Source: Swaminathania salitolerans (GTDB lineage Bacteria; Pseudomonadota; Alphaproteobacteria; Acetobacterales; Acetobacteraceae). From it: a DNA stretch of 64,000 nt. Shown one piece after another: positions 41,335 through 51,059 of this stretch. Below the pieces are notes generated by a model that saw only the letters and a list, made by a program, of their open reading frames with translations, was not told where the DNA came from and made no database searches. The position numbers and the translations under genes are program-made. Position 1 is the stretch's first letter. Every line of letters begins with the position of its first letter. Location: assembly GCF_025994315.1 (NCBI RefSeq), contig NZ_BAQE01000005.1, one strand, 5' to 3'.

Positions 41335-44294
41335 TCTCCTCCCTCCTCGCGGGCGGCGCTCCACTCCGACACACGGGCCAGATGGGCATAGTCACTGTAT
41401 CGCGGCACATGATCGGGATGAGGATGCGACCGATAGGCGGTGCGCGGATCGTCGAACGCCTCGACCCGCATGCGCAACCGCTCGAGCGCCGAATCGACGA
41501 GAGGTTCGATATCCCCGGGCTTGCGCGGGACGGAGAGAACCTCGCCCCTGTTCCGGTCGCCGGTCAGACGCCAGTATTCGAGCGCGGCGCACGTCGCCGC
41601 CGGAAGGGAGGGAAAACCTCCCAGACGCAGCATGGCCGCCTCGAGCACGAGCTGCGAACTCCATCCCGATTCCACATCCGACATCCTGGGCAGGCTGCCC
41701 GTCTTGTAATCGATGATGGTCGCGCGCCCGTCCTTGCCGATCTCGATGCGATCGGCGCGCGCCGTCAGACGGAAAGGCGCCAGAGGAACAGTCAGAACCA
41801 GCGTTCCTGCCTGTTCGGTCCTGCAGAGATCCGGAGACGGGCGCCCGGCCTCGAGCGAGGTGACCCAGTCGGCGATCCGCAGGATACGCGGCCGCCACCA
41901 GGCGGCGAGAGCGGGACGGAGCTGACGCGCGGCGAGCGTATCCAGCAGAAGACGTCGCAGCGAACGGCCCGCCCGACGCTCCGGATCCAGCCACAGATCG
42001 AGCCCCTCATGCACGATCACACCGATATCCGAACGGTCCGCAGCCTCCTCGAGCGCGGGCAAGGCCCGCAGACCGAGCACGTGGCGGGCGTAGATCGCAT
42101 AGGGATCGCGCAGCCAGGTGTCGATTTCCGTCACGGAGAGACGTCTGGGACGCAGCATGACCGGAGGACGCGGCTCGGGCGGCGCGACCGGGCGTGCAGG
42201 CCCGTCGGGCTGGTCGATCCGTGCGTGCCATTTCAGGGCCGGATGGGGCGGGAGCATCTGCCCCCTTCCCTCGAGCAGCGCAGCGAGGCGGACCAGCCAG
42301 CGTGCCGGTACGGCAGGCGCTCCATCCCGTCGCGCTGCACTGGACAGGACTACCTCGCGGCCCGACAGGAAGGCGGTGATGAAGTCATGCGCCGCAGTCC
42401 CGATCAGACGTTCGGGTGACGGCAGCCCCGCCCGGGTACGCATCGGACGGCTGAGCCATGGTCCGGGATCCGTCGCGGGCGGCCATATGCCCTCGTTCAG
42501 CCCGCCGAGTACGACGAGATCGGCGAACTGGAGACGCGCCTCCAGAACACCCAGGATCGAGACGCGAGGATGCAGGGATTCGCCGTCGCGCCCCTGGAGG
42601 ACGCGCTGACCGAACACCATCTGCCCGGCCATCGATGCCAGCAGGAAAGCGGGCAGAACGTCCGGCTCCTGCGGCGGGAGAATGGCGCCATGGGTCATGA
42701 GACCGGAAAGATGGGTGGAAAGCGCATGCCCCTCCGCGCCGAGCCACAGCCGCTCCGCACCGGACTGATCGGCCGTGCGCGCGAGGGCTTCCGCAGCTCT
42801 CACCAGTGCCGCCAGAAGCTCCGGCAGGGGGCAGGAGCCAGCCGAGAGAAGCGGAGAGAGCGCATCGTCCAGCCGGTCGAGAAAGAGATCGAGCGGTTCG
42901 GCCCGGTCGGGACTGTCGGCCGTATCCGCCTTTTCGTCGTCATCTCCCCCAAGGGCGAGACGCAGCCCCGCAAGACCCGGAGGCGGCGCCGGCCCGCGCA
43001 GGGCCATGCGCTCGAGCCGGCGCGCCGTCGCGCGGCAGGTTCCCGGCGTGGTCCCCAGAGCGACGAGCGGATGCTTGAGAAGGGCGAGAAGCGAGACCGG
43101 CGCGAGAGACGAGGCCACCGCCTCTGCGAGGAGACGCAGCAATATGGCGGCAGGCGTGAGGGCAAGCGCCTCGCCCGCACTGTCATCGGCCACGATCCCG
43201 TAGCGGAGAAGCTCGGTCGCGACACGGCGCGCCAGACTCCGGTCGGGCGTTACGAGGGACGCCGTACGTCCGGGCGTCTCGACGGCCAGACGCAGGATCA
43301 TCGCGATGCAGGCAGCCTCCTGCTGCTGATCGGCGGCATCCAGCCGCGTGATCCCTGCAAGGGGAAGCGGGGTGCGCGTCTCCCCCCAGGCTGAAAGCCC
43401 GTCCATCGGACGCATCATGAGCCCTGCCAGCGTCATGCGCCGATGCAGCTCGGGCCGCCCGTCCTCCGCCCGCCAGACCGCGAGGGTTTCACGGGAAACA
43501 CCGAGATCGCGCAGAAGATGCCGAAACCCTGCCTGGGGGTGGCTCTCGGGAAGGGTCTCCCACAGCGCGTCAGGAAGGGCCAGATCGACACCGGGCAGAA
43601 TCACGCATCCCTGAGGGGCCTGGAGCACGGCACGCAGGATGGCACAGACCGCAAACATGCCATCGGTGAACCCGACCGCCCAGAGCGGCCCCTGAGGGGG
43701 CACCTGCGTCCAGCGGGTCGCCTGCGCCTGAAGCAGCGCCACCTGTCGGGCGACCGGGTTCATCACGCCGGTCTCCTCGAGCCACGCCGGCCAGACATCC
43801 GTGACGATATGAAGAAACCGCAGGGTCTTGTGCCAGTGATCGGCAAATCGCGGTTCGGCCGCATCCGGCAGACGGGTGCGCAAATCGACCCCGACACGCT
43901 CGGCATCGTCCATCAGCTCCGCCAGTGCCGAGGCGAGCGGCCAGGCCTGTTCGAGGGTCAGGGCGGTATTGAAGATTCCCTCCGCCCGGAGCACCAGGGC
44001 GGCGAGCACGGCGAGACGACGCTGCTTGTCCACGGCAGGAGGGAAGGAAAAGGTCTCCGCACCCGAGAGCGCCAGATCCTCCTCATCCACATCTCCGACC
44101 GGCACGATGCGCGGCAGAAGCGCGGCCCGGCCATCGAGACAGCGCAGAAAGGCCTCCATCAGATTGCGAGCGGCGCGACGGCCCGGCACGAGGATCAGGG
44201 CCTGGGGGGCATTCTGGAGGGCAGGTCCCTCGAGCCAGAGCCGGGCGACCGTATCGAGAAAGGGACGATCGGACGGGATCGTGGCGAGCGTCAC
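41331..44294 (-). CDS. addB: double-strand break repair protein AddB
   Basis: AddB (987 residues) pairs with AddA. It carries an inactivated-helicase N-terminal half (LILVPGRRAARNL in place of a normal Walker A) and a C-terminal PD-(D/E)XK nuclease with ATIIDYKTGSLP at about 875-886. No cluster of four Cys typical of Firmicutes AddB is seen, which fits the alphaproteobacterial form. The start is a GTG at 44294 that overlaps the tsaE stop (GTGA); a longer frame would run through tsaE and is rejected. Confidence 0.93.
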   Translation of the reverse strand: MTLATIPSDRPFLDTVARLWLEGPALQNAPQALILVPGRRAARNLMEAFLRCLDGRAALLPRIVPVGDVDEEDLALSGAETFSFPPAVDKQRRLAVLAALVLRAEGIFNTALTLEQAWPLASALAELMDDAERVGVDLRTRLPDAAEPRFADHWHKTLRFLHIVTDVWPAWLEETGVMNPVARQVALLQAQATRWTQVPPQGPLWAVGFTDGMFAVCAILRAVLQAPQGCVILPGVDLALPDALWETLPESHPQAGFRHLLRDLGVSRETLAVWRAEDGRPELHRRMTLAGLMMRPMDGLSAWGETRTPLPLAGITRLDAADQQQEAACIAMILRLAVETPGRTASLVTPDRSLARRVATELLRYGIVADDSAGEALALTPAAILLRLLAEAVASSLAPVSLLALLKHPLVALGTTPGTCRATARRLERMALRGPAPPPGLAGLRLALGGDDDEKADTADSPDRAEPLDLFLDRLDDALSPLLSAGSCPLPELLAALVRAAEALARTADQSGAERLWLGAEGHALSTHLSGLMTHGAILPPQEPDVLPAFLLASMAGQMVFGQRVLQGRDGESLHPRVSILGVLEARLQFADLVVLGGLNEGIWPPATDPGPWLSRPMRTRAGLPSPERLIGTAAHDFITAFLSGREVVLSSAARRDGAPAVPARWLVRLAALLEGRGQMLPPHPALKWHARIDQPDGPARPVAPPEPRPPVMLRPRRLSVTEIDTWLRDPYAIYARHVLGLRALPALEEAADRSDIGVIVHEGLDLWLDPERRAGRSLRRLLLDTLAARQLRPALAAWWRPRILRIADWVTSLEAGRPSPDLCRTEQAGTLVLTVPLAPFRLTARADRIEIGKDGRATIIDYKTGSLPRMSDVESGWSSQLVLEAAMLRLGGFPSLPAATCAALEYWRLTGDRNRGEVLSVPRKPGDIEPLVDSALERLRMRVEAFDDPRTAYRSHPHPDHVPRYSDYAHLARVSEWSAAREEGGE

Positions 44295-44725
44295 AGACGC
44301 TCGCTCCACCCCTCGATCCTCACCCGACGCGCCGTCTCGACCGGTCCGGGCATCAGCGTCAGATGCAGCGCGTGACCGGGCAGCGCGTCCTCGGCCCGTT
44401 CGGGCCATTCCACGAGCATGATCCCGTCCTGGAGTTCGTCCCATCCAAGCTCTTCCAGCGCATCCGGCCCGCCGAGACGCCAGAGATCGAAATGTGCGAC
44501 CTGCCCTTTCCGGGTATCGTAGAGCTGTACCAGGGAAAATGTCGGGCTTGGCACTTCCATGGCCGGATCGCCTGCCAGATGCCGCAGGAACGCCCGGGCG
44601 AACACGCTCTTGCCCATGCCCATCTCGCCATGAAGCGCAATCACGTCGCCCGGTTGAGCCAGCTCGGCCAGCCTTGCGGCCAGAGCCTCTGTTGCAGACG
44701 GATCGGGGAGCGCGCTTTCGGTCAT
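44291..44725 (-). CDS. tsaE: tRNA threonylcarbamoyladenosine biosynthesis ATPase TsaE
   Basis: TsaE is the ATPase that resets the TsaB-TsaD complex during t6A37 modification of tRNA. The 144-residue protein has the P-loop HGEMGMGKSVFARA near residue 31, SPTFSLVQLYD, HFDLWRLGG and LVEWPERAED, all family landmarks. It begins the tsaE-addB-addA operon with 4-nt overlaps; the link to recombination is probably only transcriptional. Confidence 0.95.
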   Translation of the reverse strand: MTESALPDPSATEALAARLAELAQPGDVIALHGEMGMGKSVFARAFLRHLAGDPAMEVPSPTFSLVQLYDTRKGQVAHFDLWRLGGPDALEELGWDELQDGIMLVEWPERAEDALPGHALHLTLMPGPVETARRVRIEGWSERL

Positions 44726-44870
44726 GGGGATACTCTAGAGCCGCGCCGGAACGATGGGTAGGGGGAGAACGGGTACCGGGAAAGGAACGCTTGCCGGGCG
44801 CACCCGGGCGCAGGGCATGACAGGCGGATCTGCCAGCCTTCCTGCCGCCGCCATCCCGGTTGCTGCCCCG

Positions 44871-45497
44871 TCAGTCCCTGTATGGTGGCAGGGCGAGACC
44901 CTTCCACAACGCAAGGCCGCGCAGCCCGAACCCGAACGTGACCGCACAGCCGCCCGCAAGCATCGGCGCGACATGACACTGGGCGAGACCCACATAGAGC
45001 CCCGCAGCAAGAGCCGCGGCCGTCACATAAAGCTCCGGACGCATGATGATGGAAGGCTGGCCTGCGAGAATATCGCGAACGATTCCCCCCATGCAGGATG
45101 TCACCACACCCATGACCACCGCGGGAAGCCATGGAATGCCGAAGGCCAGCGCCTTCGCCGCACCATAAGCCGCATAGGACGCAAGACCGAGACCGTCGCA
45201 CCATTCGATGGCCCGTCCCGGCCAGAGACGATGCGGCGTCCACCAGACCAGAAGCGCTGTGCAGAGGCACACCGCGAGCGGTGCCGTCGCATGCATCCAG
45301 AATACGGGGGCGCCGATGAGCAGATCGCGGAGCGTGCCGCCGCCCACGCCGGTAAGTGCCGCGAAAAAGGCGAACGTCACCAGATTCTGACGCGCCCGGG
45401 CCGCGACCAGTGCGCCCGACATGGCAAAAACCGCCGTCCCGGCCAGATCGAGACCCGACAGGGCCGATGCAGTCCCCGACAGGGCCGTTGCCGTCAC
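44871..45497 (-). CDS. TRIC-family (UPF0126/YicG) membrane channel protein
   Basis: This 208-residue membrane protein has about six to seven TM segments in two repeats of the TRIC fold, each with the GGG(T/I)xRD hallmark: TGVGGGTLRDLLIG near residue 47 and TSCMGGIVRDILAG near 130. Relatives form K+-selective channels. The GTG start at 45497 overlaps the stop of the threonine aldolase gene (GTGA). The first residues contain a duplicated ALSG block. A 145-bp gap without a gene lies between its end and tsaE. Confidence 0.88.
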   Translation of the reverse strand: MTATALSGTASALSGLDLAGTAVFAMSGALVAARARQNLVTFAFFAALTGVGGGTLRDLLIGAPVFWMHATAPLAVCLCTALLVWWTPHRLWPGRAIEWCDGLGLASYAAYGAAKALAFGIPWLPAVVMGVVTSCMGGIVRDILAGQPSIIMRPELYVTAAALAAGLYVGLAQCHVAPMLAGGCAVTFGFGLRGLALWKGLALPPYRD

Positions 45498-46534
45498 TGC
45501 GCGAGGGCCTCGATATCCCCGGCGAGCTGCTCGACCCGCGCCGGATCCGCATCCCAGGCGAACATGAACCGCGCACCGCCCCCGATGAAGGTGTAGAAAC
45601 GCCAGCCTCGCGCGCGCAATCCGTCGAGGACGGACACGGGCGCCGTCAGGAACACGGCATTCGCCTCGACGGGAAACATGAGCGACACGCCGGGAAGCGC
45701 CGCGACACGCCGGGCGAGCGCCTTGGCACAGCCATTGCCGTGCGCGCCGTTGCGCAGCCACGCTCCCGTTTCGAGAAGTCCGATCCAGGGTGCGGATATG
45801 AAGCGCATCTTGGACGCGAGCTGCCCGGCCTGTTTGCACCGGTAATCGAATCCTTCCGCCAGTGCGGGGTCGAAAAACAGGATGGCCTCGCCAACGCCCA
45901 TGCCGTTCTTCGTGCCGCCGAAGCACAGGACATCGACCCCGGCCTGCCATGTCATCTCCGCAGGCGAGCAGCCCAGCGCGGCACAGGCATTGGCAAAGCG
46001 GGCACCGTCCATGTGCAGGCGCAGCCCCAGCGCGCGACAGGTCGCGGCGATCTCCCGGATCTCGTCGAGCGTATAGACCTCTCCCGTTTCCGTGGGCTGC
46101 GTGATGGTAACGGCCTTGGGCTTCGGATAATGGATATCGCTGCGGCAGGTCGCGAGCGCCCTGATGTCATCGGGGCGCAGCTTGGCCTGATCGTTGCGCG
46201 CGACCAGAAGCTTCGACCCGTTGGAAAAGAACTCCGGCGCCCCGCATTCATCGGTTTCGACATGGGCGTAGGCCGAACAGACGACGCTGTTATAGGACTG
46301 GCAGAGCGCCGCCAGCGCCAGGGAATTGGCCGCCGTGCCGTTGAAGACGAAAAAGACCTCGCACGCCGTCCCGAACAGGGTCCGGAAGGCCTCGGCCGCG
46401 CCATTGGTCCATGGGTCATCGCCATAGGCCGGAACCGAGCCTTCATTGGCCTTGCGCATCCCCTCCCAGACCTCGGGACAGATCCCGGCATAATTGTCGC
46501 TGGCGAATTGTTGTGAAGCGGGTATCTGGGCCAC
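45494..46534 (-). CDS. ltaE: low-specificity L-threonine aldolase
   Basis: The enzyme cleaves L-threonine or allo-threonine to glycine and acetaldehyde with PLP. It belongs to the beta-eliminating lyase fold: FASDNYAGICPEVW at the start, LHMDGARFANA in the middle, and the PLP-lysine in CFGGTKNGMGVGEA near residue 207. A GTG at 46534 gives 346 residues, the expected length; the frame is open further upstream to 46942 but that part is low complexity and lacks a family match. The TRIC gene is coupled to its 3' end. Confidence 0.9.
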   Translation of the reverse strand: MAQIPASQQFASDNYAGICPEVWEGMRKANEGSVPAYGDDPWTNGAAEAFRTLFGTACEVFFVFNGTAANSLALAALCQSYNSVVCSAYAHVETDECGAPEFFSNGSKLLVARNDQAKLRPDDIRALATCRSDIHYPKPKAVTITQPTETGEVYTLDEIREIAATCRALGLRLHMDGARFANACAALGCSPAEMTWQAGVDVLCFGGTKNGMGVGEAILFFDPALAEGFDYRCKQAGQLASKMRFISAPWIGLLETGAWLRNGAHGNGCAKALARRVAALPGVSLMFPVEANAVFLTAPVSVLDGLRARGWRFYTFIGGGARFMFAWDADPARVEQLAGDIEALAQ

Positions 46535-46926
46535 GGACGGGTTATCCTCGATCGGTTCTGGATCCGGCGGAACGCGGCAGTTTGTGGCATGTCCCGAGAT
46601 TGCCGGAGCGGCCACATCTCCCCGGCTTGCCGGAGATACCACCTTGCCCGGGAGCAGGTTGGCGCCGGAAAAACGGTTTCCGGCTCTTGATGCAGGGTTC
46701 TGCCTATCAAAGCGGTGCCCTCCACGCAATCCGCCCTGGCCGGAACGCAGTCGCCGGAACACCCGGGGGATAGGCGCCCGGCACAAGCACCCGGTATAAG
46801 AGCACCCGGAATAAGCACCCGGAATAAGCACCCGGGGTGCGCCTTCGGGATACGCCTTCGGGGCGCGCAATCTCGGGGGGTGCATCCGGACCGGGAATGT
46901 GGTTTCTGTTGGCTGCTTTTCACAGA
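46535..46926. other. intergenic gap with 13-15-nt direct repeats
   Basis: Divergent gap between ltaE and the ferredoxin reductase gene. The word AGCACCCGG occurs four times, at 46786, 46801, 46814 and 46827, followed by two copies of a GCGCCTTCGGG-like word up to 46865. No gene or known riboswitch is recognised. Confidence 0.55.
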
Positions 46927-47979
46927 ATGACAGAACAGACACGGATGAACGCTGCCATGGGTCAGACTCCTCTCGACATCGATGTAGCCATTATCGGTGC
47001 GGGGCCGACCGCTCTCTTTGCCGCCTTCGAATGCAGCATGCTCAAGCTTTCCTGCGTGCTGATCGACGCACTCAGCGAGATCGGCGGCCAGTGCGCGGCG
47101 CTTTATCCGGAAAAACCGATCTACGACATTCCCGGCCATCCCGCGATCGAGGGCGGCGCGCTCGTCGCTGCGCTCGACGCCCAGATCGCTCCGTTCGGCG
47201 TACCCCGCCTTCTGGGCCAGCGGGTCGAAACCCTCGCCGGACATCGCGGTGCCTTCACGCTTGGGACGGATAAGGGGCAGGTCGTCACCGCCCGGGCCGT
47301 GATCATCGCCGCCGGTGCAGGCGCCTTCGGGCCGAATCGGCCCCCGCTCGAGGGACTCGAGGCCTATGAGGCAAGTGGCGCCGTGCAGTATTACGTGCGC
47401 CGCAGAGCCGATTTCGCAGGGCGGCGAATCGTGGTGGCCGGGGGGGGCGATTCCGCGCTCGACTGGGCGCTTTCCCTGTCGGACATCGCCGAGAAGATCT
47501 TCCTTCTGCATCGCCGCGACCGTTTCCGTGGTGCGCCGGAAACGCTGGCGCAGATCGAGGCGCGCGTCGCCGACGGACGGATCGAGAAGGTCGTCCCCTA
47601 CCAGCTTCACGCGCTTCATGGCGCATCGGGACAGCTCGACGCCGTCGAGATCATCGATCTGGAAGGCGCGACCCGTCGCATCGCTGCCGATACGCTGCTT
47701 CCTTTCTATGGCCTCTCCACCGATCTCGGCCCGATCGCGACCTGGAATATCGACACGATTCGCAGCACGGTTCCGGTCACCCCTTCGACCATGGAAACGA
47801 GCCTGTCCGGCGTGTTCGCCATCGGCGATGTCGCGACCTATCCCGGCAAGCTCAAGCTCATTCTCCAGGGCTTCAGCGAGGGGGCGATGGCCGCCCATGC
47901 CATTCATCCGATCGTTCATCCCGATCAGGCGCTGCATTTCGAATATTCCACGAGCAAGGGCGTACCTGCCGGGTCTTGA
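46927..47979 (+). CDS. ferredoxin-NADP reductase, TrxR-like (FNR type 2)
   Basis: This 350-residue flavoprotein passes electrons between NADPH and ferredoxin. FAD binding is shown by VAIIGAGPTALFAAFECSML and the SEIGGQCAALYPEKPIYDIPGHP segment typical of this group; it lacks the CxxC of thioredoxin reductase. NADP binding is VVAGGGDSALDWAL near residue 160. The C-terminal GVFAIGDVATYPGKLKLI and FEYSTSKG match the type-2 FNR family. Starts at 46927 or 46945 are possible; the first is listed. It is divergent from ltaE. Confidence 0.9.
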   Translation: MTEQTRMNAAMGQTPLDIDVAIIGAGPTALFAAFECSMLKLSCVLIDALSEIGGQCAALYPEKPIYDIPGHPAIEGGALVAALDAQIAPFGVPRLLGQRVETLAGHRGAFTLGTDKGQVVTARAVIIAAGAGAFGPNRPPLEGLEAYEASGAVQYYVRRRADFAGRRIVVAGGGDSALDWALSLSDIAEKIFLLHRRDRFRGAPETLAQIEARVADGRIEKVVPYQLHALHGASGQLDAVEIIDLEGATRRIAADTLLPFYGLSTDLGPIATWNIDTIRSTVPVTPSTMETSLSGVFAIGDVATYPGKLKLILQGFSEGAMAAHAIHPIVHPDQALHFEYSTSKGVPAGS

Positions 47980-48037
47980 GCATAGGCCGGGCGTCTGTTT
48001 AGAATGGTATCGAAATGAATATAAGGCGCTATCCCCG

Positions 48038-49177
48038 ATGACTCAAGACCGGAACGGCGCGCAGGATGACGCCCGCCGTGCGGGCGGCTGGCTCAGGATC
48101 GATCTCGATGCCCTGGCCGCCAATTATCGCGCGATCCGCAGCCATGTCGGCCCCGATGTCGCGGTCGGCGCTGCGGTCAAGGCCGATGCCTACGGGCTGG
48201 GCGTCGAACGCGTCGCGCCCTGTCTCCATCGCGCGGGATGCCGCCGGTTCTTCGTCGCCACCTTTCAGGAAGGCGTCGCATTGCGGCCCCTGCTGCCCGC
48301 AGACAGCGCCATCTGCGTGCTGAACGGACCGCCGCCGGGCAGCGAGGCCGATTTTCCCCGTTTCGGGCTCGTTCCCGTCCTGAACAGTCTCGATCAGATC
48401 AGACGCTGGGCCGCGTTGCAGGATGCGCCCGGTCGGCCGCCCTGTCTCGTGCAGCTCGATAGCGGCATGTCGCGATTCGGCCTTTCGGAGGACGAACTCC
48501 GGACCGTATTGCAGGAGAGACTGCTCGAGCGCCTGTCCGTCTCTTTCGTGATGAGCCATCTTGCCTGTGCGGACGATCCCTCCTCACCGCGCAACGAGAC
48601 GCAGCGCCTGCGTTTCGAAACCCTGCGCGCGCTTCTGCCGGATCTGCCCGCCAGTCTCGCTGCCTCGAGCGGCATCTTTCTCGGGGCCCCTTTCCATTTC
48701 GATCTCGTTCGGCCGGGCTATGCCCTGTATGGCGGCAATCCGGTGCCGGGCCGGTCGGATACGATGCGCCCGGTCGTGACCCTTCATGCAGGTCTCGTCC
48801 AGGACCGCTGGATCGCGCCCGGCGATGCCGTCGGATACAGCGCGCGTTTCGAGGCCGATCGCCCGAGCCGGATCGCCACGCTGTCGGTCGGATATGCAGA
48901 CGGCTTCCCGAGACGGGCCGGAGGGCTCGCCCATGCCGTATGGCCGGAGCGACCGGAGATCGCGCTTCCCATCGTCGGACGGATCTCGATGGATTGCATG
49001 ACGCTCGACATCACCGCTCTGGGCGATATTCCCCTGCCCGCAGGTACGGCGTTCGAACTGATCGGCCCGCATTGTCCGCTGGACGCGCTGGCCACGACCC
49101 TGGATACGATCGGATACGAGCTGCTCACCGGTCTCGGGCAGCGCTACCATCGTGAGTATATCGAGAGTTCACTATGA
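48038..49177 (+). CDS. alr: alanine racemase
   Basis: Alanine racemase interconverts L- and D-alanine for peptidoglycan or for D-alanine catabolism. The 379-residue protein has the PLP motif AVKADAYGLG near residue 43, VQLDSGMSRFG, the substrate Tyr in GDAVGYSARFE and the C-terminal GRISMDCMTLDIT. Its last four bases overlap the D-amino-acid dehydrogenase start (ATGA), which suggests the catabolic dadX-dadA pairing. The ATG at 48038 has a weak AAGG ribosome site. Confidence 0.93.
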   Translation: MTQDRNGAQDDARRAGGWLRIDLDALAANYRAIRSHVGPDVAVGAAVKADAYGLGVERVAPCLHRAGCRRFFVATFQEGVALRPLLPADSAICVLNGPPPGSEADFPRFGLVPVLNSLDQIRRWAALQDAPGRPPCLVQLDSGMSRFGLSEDELRTVLQERLLERLSVSFVMSHLACADDPSSPRNETQRLRFETLRALLPDLPASLAASSGIFLGAPFHFDLVRPGYALYGGNPVPGRSDTMRPVVTLHAGLVQDRWIAPGDAVGYSARFEADRPSRIATLSVGYADGFPRRAGGLAHAVWPERPEIALPIVGRISMDCMTLDITALGDIPLPAGTAFELIGPHCPLDALATTLDTIGYELLTGLGQRYHREYIESSL

Positions 49178-50433
49178 AGATCATCGTCATGGGCGCCGGC
49201 GTCATCGGCGTCACCACTGCCTGGTATCTCGCGGAACAGGGGCATGAGGTCGAAGTCGTCGACCGACAGCCCGGCGTGGGGCTCGAGACCTCGTTCGCCA
49301 ATGCCGGACAGGTCTCTCCCGGTTATTCCACCCCCTGGGCCATGCCGGGCCTGCCGCTCAAGGCCGCGCGATGGATGTTCGAGAAACACGCCCCGCTCGT
49401 CGTCCGGGCCGCTGCCGTCAACGGGGCGATGCTGCGTTTCATGACGCAGCTTCTCGCGAACTGCACCCATCATGCCTACGATATCAACAAGGGCCGGATG
49501 CTGCGGGTTGCGGAATACAGCCGCGATTGTCTCGCCGAACTGCGCCAGTCCACAGGCATCGCCTATGACGACGGACAGAAGGGTCTCATCCAGCTTTTCC
49601 GGACGGACAAGCAGATGGAGCACGCCTATGAGGACATGCGCCTGCTCGAGGAAAGCGGTGTCGCGCATGAGCTGCTCGATGTGGAGGATGTCCTGTCCCA
49701 CGAACCGGGACTTGCGGGAGCGCGCCAGATCCTGAAAGGGGGGCTCCGGCTGCCCGGCGACGAATCCGGTGACGCCTATCTCTTCACGAAACGTCTGGCC
49801 GCCCTGGCTGCGGAAAAAGGGGTGACCTTCCGTTTCCGTACGGAAATCGAGGCGATCGAAGCCGCCAGCGATGCCATTTACGGCATTCGCACCAGTGCGG
49901 GGCGCCTGACCGCCGATGCCTATGTGCTCGCACTCGGCAGCTATTCGCCCCGCCTTCTCAAACCGATCGAACTCACATTGCCGGTCTATCCCGTGAAAGG
50001 ATACTCGCTTACGGCGCCGATCACCGATGAGAGCGGCGTTCCGACCTCGACCGTCAATGACGAAACCTACAAGGTCGCCATGACGCGGCTTGGCGATCGT
50101 ATCCGCATCGGCGGTACGGCCGAGCTGACCGGCTGGCGTCTCAAGCTGAGCCAGGACCGTCGTGAAACGCTGGAGCTTTCCTTCCGCGAGATGTTCGGCG
50201 GCGCCGATCTCAGCCGGGCCAGCTACTGGACCGGGCTGCGTCCCTGCACGCCGGACGGCACGCCCGTGGTCGGGCCCTCGGGGCGGTACGGCAATCTGTG
50301 GCTGAATACCGGGCATGGAACGCTCGGCTGGACGATGGCATGCGGCTCCGGTCGTATTCTGGCCGATCGCATCAGCGGCAAACGCACGGATATCCCGTCG
50401 CTCGACCTTTCTCTTGACCGCTATACGTCCTGA
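49174..50433 (+). CDS. dadA: D-amino-acid dehydrogenase small subunit
   Basis: DadA is a membrane-associated flavoprotein that oxidises D-alanine and other D-amino acids to the keto acid and ammonia, feeding electrons into the respiratory chain. The product has 419 residues. FAD-binding VMGAGVIGVTTAWYLAEQGH starts at residue 4; NAGQVSPGY, GGTAELTGW and LNTGHGTLGWTMACGSG are family signatures. It forms one unit with the alr gene. A hairpin follows. Confidence 0.95.
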   Translation: MKIIVMGAGVIGVTTAWYLAEQGHEVEVVDRQPGVGLETSFANAGQVSPGYSTPWAMPGLPLKAARWMFEKHAPLVVRAAAVNGAMLRFMTQLLANCTHHAYDINKGRMLRVAEYSRDCLAELRQSTGIAYDDGQKGLIQLFRTDKQMEHAYEDMRLLEESGVAHELLDVEDVLSHEPGLAGARQILKGGLRLPGDESGDAYLFTKRLAALAAEKGVTFRFRTEIEAIEAASDAIYGIRTSAGRLTADAYVLALGSYSPRLLKPIELTLPVYPVKGYSLTAPITDESGVPTSTVNDETYKVAMTRLGDRIRIGGTAELTGWRLKLSQDRRETLELSFREMFGGADLSRASYWTGLRPCTPDGTPVVGPSGRYGNLWLNTGHGTLGWTMACGSGRILADRISGKRTDIPSLDLSLDRYTS

Positions 50434-51059
50434 TGAAGCCCGGGAAGGGCACGCTCCCTTCCTTCCACATGACATGACCCTGCGCATGGCACCGGACCGC
50501 TGGCCTCTACCTGTGGCTGTGCCTGCGGCTGCGGACCCGGGCCTGTAGGCCTGATCCCGAGCTTTGAGGACGATCCGGGCGAGCGGAACACGCCGGGTAT
50601 CCGCCTCGCACGAAACGAATAACGAGCCGCCGGTGCACGTCGCGCGAACACCGGATTCTCGCCGTCTATCGACGGAAAAAAAACGGAAAGATCGTGGAAC
50701 GGGATCGGATCCGATCCGATCCGATCCGACATCGATCCGAAAACCGATCCCCATCGAAATCCTGCTTTCCCAAACGATTCCGACCGATAATATACCGGTA
50801 TATAAAAGTAATTATGGTTATAAATCACATATCTTGTTCCGGATAACGAACTTTCATGCGTTTGTCATAGTAAAACACTTTTGTGTGAGTAATGAATGTT
50901 CCTGTTTCATTAAAACCAACAATGTTCTACCGGATTTATGCGAACAGGAGATAATACGCCCAGTTAAAGAAAATAATATGCGATTCTTCCGATTCCAATC
51001 CCGGAAGAAATTCCTGGCGGCCCCGGCGATGCTACAACGAAACCGTATTGGAAGATGAT
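50434..51059. other. AT-rich gap upstream of Hint gene, with pentanucleotide repeat
   Basis: This 626-bp gap has no convincing gene. A GATCC-type 5-nt repeat lies at 50707-50729. From about 50780 the DNA becomes clearly AT-rich, unlike its surroundings, and includes a perfect 12-bp palindrome TATACCGGTATA at 50791-50802 and several TATAAA-like words that could form promoters for the Hint gene. The base composition suggests DNA of different origin or a silencer-bound region. Confidence 0.5.
50443..50462 (+). terminator. hairpin after dadA
   Basis: GGAAGGG and CCCTTCC pair over a 6-nt loop 10 nt after the dadA stop, followed by TTCC. The T run is poor, so the efficiency is uncertain. Confidence 0.45.

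Noticed and set aside
37843..41391. A very long open frame on the plus strand opposite addA
   Set aside because: It is the shadow of addA in GC-rich DNA. The product has no recognisable motif, whereas the minus frame has all UvrD and nuclease motifs.
50707..50729. GATCC pentanucleotide run as an origin or attachment site
   Set aside because: It is a short simple repeat without integrase gene, DnaA boxes or flanking duplication.
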